From Gemmatimonadota bacterium (GTDB lineage: Bacteria; Gemmatimonadota; Gemmatimonadetes; Gemmatimonadales; GWC2-71-9): a DNA stretch of 5,670 nucleotides. The position numbers were made by a program, and so were the translations under genes. Under the pieces are notes generated by a model that saw nothing but the letters and a program-made list of their open reading frames with translations, was not told where the DNA came from and made no database searches. Positions 1-5,257 of the stretch are shown piece by piece (the first letter of the stretch is position 1; each line of letters begins with the position of its first letter). Location: contig QHUQ01000238.1 in the NCBI GenBank assembly GCA_003221985.1, positions 1 through 5,670 on the forward strand, read 5' to 3'.

Positions 1-409
1 CGATATAGCGCCCGCGCTCCCATACGCTGCGGACGCGCTGCGGCAGCACGAAGCCGCACGCGGCCGCGACGCCGCGCTGCGCAAAGGCCGGCAGCAGCCG
101 CTCGATCGCGTCGGCCGCGAGCACCGTGTCCGCGTCGACGGCGATGGTGAGTGGGGTACGGAAGTAGCGCAGCGCGAACGTCTGTGCCCCGGCCTTGGAG
201 CCGGTGTTCGCCGGCGGGCGCACCACCGTGACCCCGAGCGCCCGGGCGACGTCGCCGGTCCCGTCGGTGGAGCAGTCGTCCACGACGATGATTTCACGCG
301 GCTGCGCCGTCTGCGCCTGGAGGCTCCGGATCGTGTCCGCCACGCTTGCCGCCTCGTTGAAGGCGGGCACGATCACTGTTACATCCGCACCGGTAAAGAA
401 GGAAAGCAC
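1..409 (-). CDS. Family 2 glycosyltransferase, N-terminal part (runs off the window)
   Basis: The reverse strand from 409 to 1 reads as an uninterrupted GT-A fold glycosyltransferase start, 136 residues. Residues 10-19 are VTVIVPAFNE, the first beta strand of family 2. Residues 40-51 are IIVVDDCSTDGT with the nucleotide-sugar binding aspartates D44/D45. Residues 68-75 (NTGSKAGA) match the family's N-x-G-K-x-x-A segment, and D92-A-D94 is the metal-binding DxD motif. The ending SVWERGRYI resembles membrane-anchored processive GT2 enzymes (the BcsA/PgaC group), so the missing part probably holds the acceptor-binding motif and membrane helices. It would transfer a sugar from a nucleotide sugar; substrate unknown. 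I chose GTG at 409 because translation upstream of it looks non-coding; no clear ribosome site is visible, and the frame stays open upstream past position 520, so the start is uncertain. It is transcribed divergently from the lipoprotein gene. Confidence 0.87.
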   Translation of the reverse strand, partial: MLSFFTGADVTVIVPAFNEAASVADTIRSLQAQTAQPREIIVVDDCSTDGTGDVARALGVTVVRPPANTGSKAGAQTFALRYFRTPLTIAVDADTVLAADAIERLLPAFAQRGVAAACGFVLPQRVRSVWERGRYI

Positions 410-502
410 TAAGGTGAAGACGCTGGGGCTGCTATCCCGGTAACCGGTGGAAACCCGGCCGTTCGGTGCCAGGCTGGAACGCGAGGGGCTTCGCGGTCGA
501 TA

Positions 503-535
503 ATGAGACGCGCATGAGAAGTCTCTCATAATGCG
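503..535 (+). promoter_or_regulatory. Probable promoter with OmpR-family-like operator upstream of the lipoprotein
   Basis: ATGAGA occurs at 503-508 and again at 514-519, spaced 11 bp, one helical turn. TCTCAT follows at 524-529, making ATGAGA-AGTC-TCTCAT a perfect inverted repeat at 514-529. A CATAAT sequence at 527-532 resembles a -10 box, and no good -35 box is visible 17 bp upstream, which fits an activator-dependent promoter. A similar block lies before msrAB (18 of 22 bases identical between 514-535 and 3680-3701). On the opposite strand CATTAT at about 503-498 could serve the divergent glycosyltransferase. Binding by the regulator encoded at 2950-3633 is inference. The rest of 410-614 shows nothing I can name. 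Confidence 0.5.
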
Positions 536-603
536 AAAAGGGTCCTGCGCTTTCCCCGCCACGCGCGTTCATTCTCCCGAGCAATTCACGGTCACCATTT
601 CTC

Positions 604-609
604 GGGAGG
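604..609 (+). promoter_or_regulatory. Ribosome binding site of the lipoprotein gene
   Basis: GGGAGG ends 5 nt before the ATG at 615. This strong site decides the start: the frame is open back to an ATG at 531, but that extension lacks a comparable site and would put 28 residues in front of the lipoprotein signal peptide. Confidence 0.8.
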
Positions 610-614
610 TTTCG

Positions 615-1751
615 ATGCACAAGTCTTTCGCCCTCGGCACAGCCATGCTGCTGGGACTCGCGGCATGCGCTCAAGACAACAACGGTATCACCGGACCCGC
701 GGCGGACCGTGCGGTCGACATCGCAGCGAGCGCCGCGGTTTCCGCCGACGCGCCGGGCGCGGTCTACGCGCTCACGAACCAGACGGCCGGCAACGCCGTC
801 GCGATGTATGCGCGCGCGGCGGACGGCACCCTCACCTGGCTGGGCAGCGTCGCAACGGGCGGCAGCGGGGCAGGGAGCAGTCTCGGTTCGCAGGGCGCCG
901 TCGCACTGAGCGACGACGGCCGCTGGCTGTTCGCGGTGAACGCCGGCTCCGACGATATCTCGGCATTTCAGATCACGCCGTCCGGTCTTGCGTTGACGAG
1001 TCGCGCGGCCTCGGGTGGCATTCGGCCGATCAGCGTCACGGTTCATGGTGACGTGGTGTATGTCCTGAACGCCGGTGGCGACGGCAACATCAGCGGCTTC
1101 ACTGTCGGCAACGGTGGCGCGTTGACCCCGATTGCGGGTTCGACTCGCTCGCTCTCCGGAAGTGCCGTTGGTCCCGCGCAGGTCTCGTTCAGCCCCAATG
1201 GCCGGTGGCTGGTCGTGACGGAGAAGGCGACCAACCGGCTCGACGTCTACGCGGTGGGATCGGACGGCAGCGCGTCGGCGGCGAACACCACCGCATCCGC
1301 GGGCGGCACCCCATTCGGCTTCGCCTTCGGGCATCGCGACGAGCTGTTCGTGTCTGAGGCCACGGGGAGCGCATCCTCCTACGCGATCGATCAAAGTGGC
1401 GCCCTCGCGCTCGCGAGCGGTGCGGTGCCGACGCATCAGGGCGCGCCCTGCTGGGCCGTGGTCACGAAGAACGGCAAGTTCGGCTACACCGCCAACGCCC
1501 AGGGCGGCTCGATTTCGGGCTTCGCTATCGCGAACGACGGCTCGATTGGTTTGATCGACGCTGACGGCCGCACGGCGGTTGTCGGCGGTGGGAACGTCGA
1601 TTTAGCCGTGAGCGGGAACAGCCGGTACCTGTATCAACTCACCGGCAACCGCAGCATCAGCGGCTTCCGGATTGAGGCAGACGGGCACTTGACGGCGGTT
1701 GGAAACGTCGTTGGATTGCCGGCGAGCACCGTGGGATTGGTCGCGCGGTAA
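615..1751 (+). CDS. Beta-propeller lipoprotein, lactonase/YncE-like
   Basis: A 378-residue exported protein. Residues 1-18 form a lipoprotein signal: MHKSF, a hydrophobic stretch, then the lipobox L15-A-A-C18, so it should be lipid-anchored through C18. The mature part is made of repeated blades of about 45 residues. Recurrent cores include VNAGSDDISAFQI, VLNAGGDGNISGFTV, YTANAQGGSISGFAI and YQLTGNRSISGFRI, each followed by a D/NG turn and a strand such as LTPI or LTAV. This pattern and length match seven-bladed propellers of the 6-phosphogluconolactonase-like family (Lactonase, PF10282) and YncE. Many members, especially secreted ones, have no demonstrated lactonase activity, so a binding or scaffold role is as likely; substrate unknown. 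The gene ends one base from the convergent kinase gene and is preceded by an operator-like element shared with msrAB, which suggests a role in the envelope stress unit. Confidence 0.88.
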   Translation: MHKSFALGTAMLLGLAACAQDNNGITGPAADRAVDIAASAAVSADAPGAVYALTNQTAGNAVAMYARAADGTLTWLGSVATGGSGAGSSLGSQGAVALSDDGRWLFAVNAGSDDISAFQITPSGLALTSRAASGGIRPISVTVHGDVVYVLNAGGDGNISGFTVGNGGALTPIAGSTRSLSGSAVGPAQVSFSPNGRWLVVTEKATNRLDVYAVGSDGSASAANTTASAGGTPFGFAFGHRDELFVSEATGSASSYAIDQSGALALASGAVPTHQGAPCWAVVTKNGKFGYTANAQGGSISGFAIANDGSIGLIDADGRTAVVGGGNVDLAVSGNSRYLYQLTGNRSISGFRIEADGHLTAVGNVVGLPASTVGLVAR

Positions 1752-1752
1752 A

Positions 1753-2310
1753 TCACGCGGGTGAAGGCAGCCACACCGTAAACGTGCTGCCTTCACCCAG
1801 CTTGCTCTCCACTTCGATCCGTCCCCCCTGCAACTCTGCGAACAACCGCGCGATCGCGAGGCCAAGGCCCGTTCCTCCCAGCTCCCGGCTGCGCGACTGG
1901 TCAATGCGGTAGAACCGGTCGAAGATCCGGTCCACGTGCTCGGGCGCGATTCCGGGCCCCGTGTCGTGCACACTGACGCCGACCTCGGTGCCGTTGCGCC
2001 TCGTGGCGAATGTGACACTGCCGCTCGACGTATAGCGGACCGCGTTGGACGCGAGATTCAAGAGAATATGGCGCGTGCGATCCGCGTCGCCGATCGCGGT
2101 CGCCCGATCAGCTGATTCGGCACGCACTGTCAGGTTCTTGTCCATCGCCATCGCTTCCGTGATCTCCCGGACCTCTTCGACTACCGCCTGGAGATCGAAC
2201 GGGGCGTGGGCCAGCGCCAACTGGCGATTCTCGCCGCGCGCGATGAGCAGCAATTCTTCGACCAGCTTTGTCGTGCGATCGAGGCCGCGGCTTGCCCGGT
2301 CGGGCTCGCG
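1753..2310 (-). pseudogene. Sensor histidine kinase, 3' part: end of DHp and the ATPase domain
   Basis: In this frame the protein resumes at about 2310 with REPDRASRGLDRTTKLVEE, typical of the second helix of a HisKA domain just after the phospho-acceptor helix. It then runs through a complete HATPase_c domain: N-box HILLNLASNAVRYT, G1 box DTGPGIAP, F box FDRFYR, G2 box GGTGLGLAIA and a GEGSTFTVWLP terminus. The ATP-binding half is therefore well conserved. There is no SHELRTPL-like H-box in any frame nearby. It is out of frame with the sensor half (2181-2957). A TTG at 2253 could in principle start a 166-residue protein, but it falls inside a helix and is not a convincing start. The piece ends at a TGA one base from the convergent lipoprotein gene. 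Confidence 0.85.
1759..1798. terminator. Perfect 13-bp inverted repeat at the convergent gene ends
   Basis: GGGTGAAGGCAGC at 1759-1771 and its exact complement at 1786-1798 can form a 13-bp stem with a 14-nt loop. It starts 8 nt after the stop of the lipoprotein gene, so it is well placed to end that transcript. It lies inside the last codons of the convergent kinase gene (stop at 1755-1753), so it doubles as coding sequence there. No T-run follows on either strand, so a classical intrinsic terminator is not proven; it may instead act as a transcript-end stabiliser or a block between convergent transcripts. Confidence 0.5.
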
Positions 2311-2957
2311 AGCCGCGTACCCAGCTCCGATGGCCCGATCTCGCGTGTTTCCCGCGTCGCGCGCTCGAGCGGCCGCAGTGCAGCGTCGACCCCCTGCCGC
2401 GCCCCGCGGGCGGCCGCGAACGCCGCGAGTGGCAGCAGCAGTGCGGCGGCGCCCACGAGGACGCCGAGCGGCACGAGGTAGGACTGGCGGCTCGCGACGA
2501 CGTAGATATCGAACTCCCCCATCGCGCGATGCAGCACGCGGTAGCGCCAGCGTGCCCGCTCGGTGATCGTCGAGACGAGCGCGGCGCGAACTTGCTCCGG
2601 GGAGGAATCGGGGAGTCCCTCCAGCCGGCGGGCCGGCATTCCGGGAGACAAGTAAAACACCTGTGGCATGCCGCCGGCGTTTGTGGTGGTGCGGGTGATG
2701 ACGACCTGGCCGCCCATGCCCACCAGCTGATCGGCGAGCGCCGACGGCATTACACCGCCTGGCGCGCTCGTCGAATCGCGATAGGCGCCGAGCAGCGACT
2801 GGATGACATCAGCGGAATGCTCGAGCGAGCTGCGCAGCGCCATCTCGGCCGCCGCGGCAAACAGGAGGACGACGACCAGGGCATACCCGGCGAGCGCAGT
2901 CCAGGCGACGCGGCTGAATCGCCGCGTGAGTACCTGGCTGAGGCGGCGCTCAGTCAC
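2181..2957 (-). pseudogene. Sensor histidine kinase, 5' part: two TM helices, sensor and HAMP
   Basis: Starts at GTG 2957, overlapping the regulator's end by 8 nt with GAGG 9 nt upstream, so translation is probably coupled. Residues 19-40 are TM helix 1, about 41-160 a periplasmic sensor region, 161-183 TM helix 2, then a HAMP-like linker with LRPLERATRETREIGPSEL (about 194-212), the hallmark of OmpR-partner kinases. The periplasmic region is Met-containing (M70, M81, M97, M107, M146) and has no Cys. After about residue 218 (LASP) kinase similarity stops and a 36- to 40-residue out-of-frame tail (for example ARQSWSKNCCSSRAARI) runs to the stop at 2183-2181. The missing piece is the end of HAMP and the first DHp helix with its phosphorylated histidine. 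The gene is either truly broken or hit by an assembly error. Confidence 0.85.
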
Positions 2958-3633
2958 CGGCGTTCGCCTCGAGCCGATACCCGACGCCGCGGACCGTGCG
3001 GATCGGTGCCGTGCGGCCGCCGAAGCTCAGTTTCTTGCGCAGATAGTTGACGTAAACGTCCACGACGTTCGTCTCGGGGTCGAACTTGTAATTCCACACC
3101 GCTTCCGCGATGCGCGAGCGCGATACCGTGCGCCCGGCATTCCGCATGAGAAACTCCAGCAGCGCGAATTCGCGGGGCGAGAGGTCGACGACACGATCGT
3201 CCTGTGTGACCCGGCGCGTCAGCGGATCGAGCGTCACGCCCGCGACGTCGAGCGTGGCGTCCTTGTGTCGCAGCTCGGCACGGCGGATGAGGGCATGCAC
3301 GCGCGCCAGCAGCTCGGGTAAGTCGAAGGGCTTCGTGACATAATCATCGGCGCCGCCTTCGAGCCCGCGCACGCGCGACTCGAGCTCGTCCTTCGCCGTG
3401 AGCAGCAGGACGGGCGTCGAGACGCCGCGTTTGCGCAGCTCGGCGACGACGCTGAAACCGTCGCGCCCCGGCAGCATCACGTCGAGCACGAGGCAGGCGA
3501 AGTTGCCTTCGAGCGCCCGCTCCAGCGCCCGATCGGCCGAGTCGGTCTCGGTGACGCCGTAGCCTTCCTCGCGGAAGGCCTTGCTCAGAAAGCGGCGGAG
3601 ATCGCGATCGTCTTCAACGAGAAGTATCTGCAC
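2950..3633 (-). CDS. OmpR/PhoB-family response regulator
   Basis: A 227-residue two-domain transcription factor of normal length. The receiver domain (residues 1-118) has all key residues: acidic pocket E7-D8-D9 in LLVEDD, phospho-acceptor D51 in LVLDVMLPG, T79 in LLLTA and K101 in YVTKPFD. The winged-helix DNA-binding domain (about 126-224) shows LSPREFALLEFLMRNAGR, the recognition region VWNYKFDPETNVVDVYVNYLRKKL (about 179-202) and the final hairpin IRTVRGVGYRLE. The sequence is closest in style to the CusR/CopR/QseB group, but a specific name is not justified. It starts at GTG 3633, with a weak AGG 8 nt upstream. It is the first gene of a two-gene operon with the kinase and is divergent from msrAB, 112 bp away, with operator-like repeats between them. 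It looks fully functional although its partner kinase is broken. Confidence 0.95.
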   Translation of the reverse strand: MQILLVEDDRDLRRFLSKAFREEGYGVTETDSADRALERALEGNFACLVLDVMLPGRDGFSVVAELRKRGVSTPVLLLTAKDELESRVRGLEGGADDYVTKPFDLPELLARVHALIRRAELRHKDATLDVAGVTLDPLTRRVTQDDRVVDLSPREFALLEFLMRNAGRTVSRSRIAEAVWNYKFDPETNVVDVYVNYLRKKLSFGGRTAPIRTVRGVGYRLEANAGD

Positions 3634-3679
3634 GGGGCTAACCTACGGCGGGACTGAGGCCACGGGCAATGTGAACAGG

Positions 3680-3739
3680 ATGAGAAAGCTCTAAGAATGC
3701 GCCGCGGCACTTCCCTGAGAATGTGCGTCCTGTCATAAT
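3680..3739 (+). promoter_or_regulatory. Divergent control region: operator-like repeats and msrAB promoter
   Basis: TGAGAA at 3681-3686 and TAAGAA at 3692-3697 are 11 bp apart, and a third TGAGAA lies at 3716-3721. Hexamer, five-base gap, hexamer is the layout of OmpR-family operators such as the PmrA box. A CATAAT -10-like box lies at 3734-3739, with TTCCCT at 3711-3716 as a poor -35 after a 17-nt spacer. The -10 box ends only 6 nt before the msrAB start codon, which predicts a leaderless or nearly leaderless transcript. Block 3680-3701 matches 514-535 at 18 of 22 positions. On the other strand, TTGCCC and TAGGTT with an 18-nt spacer, just ahead of the regulator's GTG, form a weak candidate promoter. 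Autoregulation by the regulator is inferred. Confidence 0.5.
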
Positions 3740-3745
3740 CAGCGC

Positions 3746-4795
3746 ATGAACATTGCACTCCTACTGGCCCTGAGTCTCACATCTTCAGCCGACACCGCCA
3801 CGTTCGCGGGCGGTTGCTTTTGGACGATGGAGCACGCCTACGACGATGTCCCGGGCGTGATCTCAGCGACCTCCGGGTTTATGGGTGGCAGCATCAAAGA
3901 CCCGACATACATGCAGGTCGTGGAGGGGAATACGGGTCACCTCGAGTCGGTCCAGGTGATCTACGATCCCGCCAAGATCAGCTATGAGACGCTGCTCTGG
4001 ACCTTCTGGCACAACATCGATCCCTTCCAGGCCGATGGGCAGGCGTGCGATATCGGGCCGAATTACCACACCGCGGTCTTTGTTCGTGGTCCCCAGCAGC
4101 GCAAGGCTGCGAGCGCGTCGCGCCAGCAGATCAGCGACCGCTTCCACCGCGAGGTCGCGACGCCAGTTCTCACGGCCGGCGCGTTCTATCCGGCCGAGGA
4201 GTACCACCAGGACTACGCCAAGAAGAATCCCGTCCGTTACGGGATGTACCGCACCGGCTGTGGTCGCGACCGGCGGTTGCGCGAGATTTGGGGTGACGAG
4301 GCGGGGCGGGTCAGCACACGGGACACGGGACACGGGACACGGGAGATGTATACATTGAAAACGAAGCCAAGCGACACGGAATTACGACGCACGCTGACGC
4401 CCTTGCAGTATGAAGTCACGCAGCACGAGGCCACGGAGCGCCCCTTCCAGAACGAGTTCTGGGACAATCATCAGGACGGGATCTACGTCGACGTCGTGTC
4501 CGGCGAGCCGCTGTTCAGCTCGCTCGACAAGTTCGATTCCCGCACCGGCTGGCCGAGCTTCACGAAGCCGCTCGAGACCAGCAACGTCACGGAGAAGACC
4601 GATCGCTCGCTGTTCATGGAGCGCACCGAGGTGCGGTCCGCTCATGCGAACTCCCATTTGGGCCACGTCTTTGATGACGGGCCGAAACCCACGGGACTGC
4701 GCTACTGCATCAATTCGGCGTCGCTGCGATTCATTCCGGTGGACAGCCTGGACGCAGCGGGTTACGGCCAGTATCTGGCATTGTTTAGAAAATAG
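3746..4795 (+). CDS. msrAB: Bifunctional methionine sulfoxide reductase MsrA-MsrB fusion, probably exported
   Basis: A 349-residue protein that reduces both methionine sulfoxide stereoisomers: MsrA the S form, MsrB the R form. The MsrA domain (about 18-183) carries the catalytic motif G23-C-F-W-T-M-E29 (C24) and the segment YRTGCGRD, whose C172 is the likely resolving cysteine; C101 is a third cysteine. The MsrB domain (about 208-348) has [25 protein letters not shown] sequence, HLGHVF (304-309) and RYCIN with catalytic C321. Both zinc-binding CxxC pairs are absent (D249/S252 and S298/A301), and no other cysteine exists in this domain. Residues 1-16 ([16 protein letters not shown]) resemble a short signal peptide without a basic start, so export is likely but not certain. 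The linker (about 184-207) includes a 7-bp tandem repeat, and M201 looks like a former MsrB start. MsrA-MsrB fusions are an established family; this domain order (A then B) matches PilB-like enzymes. Confidence 0.95.
   Translation: MNIALLLALSLTSSADTATFAGGCFWTMEHAYDDVPGVISATSGFMGGSIKDPTYMQVVEGNTGHLESVQVIYDPAKISYETLLWTFWHNIDPFQADGQACDIGPNYHTAVFVRGPQQRKAASASRQQISDRFHREVATPVLTAGAFYPAEEYHQDYAKKNPVRYGMYRTGCGRDRRLREIWGDEAGRVSTRDTGHGTREMYTLKTKPSDTELRRTLTPLQYEVTQHEATERPFQNEFWDNHQDGIYVDVVSGEPLFSSLDKFDSRTGWPSFTKPLETSNVTEKTDRSLFMERTEVRSAHANSHLGHVFDDGPKPTGLRYCINSASLRFIPVDSLDAAGYGQYLALFRK
4317..4344 (+). repeat. Four tandem copies of the 7-mer CACGGGA inside msrAB
   Basis: Perfect head-to-tail copies lie at 4317-4323, 4324-4330, 4331-4337 and 4338-4344. 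They encode part of the linker between MsrA and MsrB (about residues 191-200, [10 protein letters not shown]). As 7 is not a multiple of 3, each change of one copy shifts the frame: loss of one copy would stop translation at TGA 4356-4358, gain of one at TGA 4411-4413, both leaving MsrA intact and removing MsrB. Confidence 0.95.
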
Positions 4796-4799
4796 ATGG

Positions 4800-4823
4800 A
4801 GGGGCGCAGCATGCTGCGCCCCT
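4800..4823. terminator. 24-nt perfect palindrome between convergent genes, probable bidirectional terminator
   Basis: AGGGGCGCAGCA at 4800-4811 is followed directly by its exact reverse complement to 4823. It begins 5 nt after the msrAB stop and overlaps the stop codon (4824-4822) of the convergent small gene. It should form a very stable GC-rich hairpin in both transcripts. No T-run follows, so strength as an intrinsic terminator is uncertain. A perfect palindrome of this kind could also be a copy of a dispersed REP-like element. Confidence 0.6.
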
Positions 4824-5157
4824 ACGTCTTCGGACGTTCGAGCAGGCCCACGGCGCGGTTCAGTCGGTCGATGGCCGCGCCGAGGTCCTCGCTCGACCCC
4901 GGCGACAACTCCCCCACCAACGCGACTTCGCGCAGCAATTGCAGGGCGTTCCGCACGTGCTCGACCGGGCGCTCCGCATTGGGCGCGCGCGACTGGCGGC
5001 CGCGGCGATCGAGCGTGCTGCGCCGCTCCGCGCCGCGGCGCCGGTCCACGACAGTGCGGCGCTCTGCTTCTTCGCCGACGACCCCGACCGACTGCCGGCG
5101 CGGCTCAGCGCGGCGGTCGGTGCCGGTGCGGCGGTCAGCCCACAGTCTGGTGAACAC
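4822..5157 (-). CDS. Small arginine-rich protein with (D/E)RR hexapeptide repeats, function unknown
   Basis: I do not recognise a named family. From GTG 5157 the protein has 111 residues. The N-terminal half carries the triplet (D/E)RR at residues 8, 14, 32, 38, 44 and 50, all in one six-residue register, with the register broken around 20-31 (PRRQSVGVVGEE). The C-terminal half (about 62-108) looks like two amphipathic helices joined by a GELSPGSSED turn. There are no cysteines, membrane segments or signal peptide. Similar DRR-rich short segments occur in proteins of Gemmatimonadota and in some PilZ-domain proteins, but no PilZ domain is present here. A charged, partly disordered adaptor or acidic-ligand binder is only a guess. 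The GTG was preferred over an upstream TTG at 5190 because AGGG lies 9 nt before it and the extension is proline-rich. It is convergent with msrAB. Confidence 0.68.
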   Translation of the reverse strand: MFTRLWADRRTGTDRRAEPRRQSVGVVGEEAERRTVVDRRRGAERRSTLDRRGRQSRAPNAERPVEHVRNALQLLREVALVGELSPGSSEDLGAAIDRLNRAVGLLERPKT

Positions 5158-5257
5158 TAGGGAAAGCCCTGGTTTTGGCGGCCAGCGCAAGCTATCACGA
5201 AACCAACCATTTTGCGAATCGTACCATCAAAGGAATAGCCAACTCCCGGGACAATCC

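Noticed and set aside
531..614. Upstream extension of the lipoprotein to ATG 531
   Set aside because: It would overlap the -10-like box, lacks a good ribosome site and would bury the signal peptide; ATG 615 has GGGAGG at the right distance.
432..1436. 334-codon open frame on the minus strand opposite the lipoprotein gene
   Set aside because: Its translation is Arg/Ala-rich low complexity with no domain, and it lies antisense to a clear beta-propeller gene with signal peptide and ribosome site. It is a high-GC shadow frame.
2268..3050. 260-codon open frame on the plus strand opposite the kinase and regulator
   Set aside because: No recognisable motif and Arg-rich composition; the opposite strand encodes a conserved kinase and regulator.
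4410..5153. 247-codon open frame on the plus strand covering the end of msrAB and the small gene
   Set aside because: It is out of frame with the conserved MsrB domain, crosses the palindrome and reads as Arg/Ser/Pro-rich noise.
5158..5257. Search for promoters or RNA structure in the AT-richer gap before the CBM9-like gene
   Set aside because: A few partial -10-like strings occur, but none has a matching -35 or repeat structure, so no site is called.
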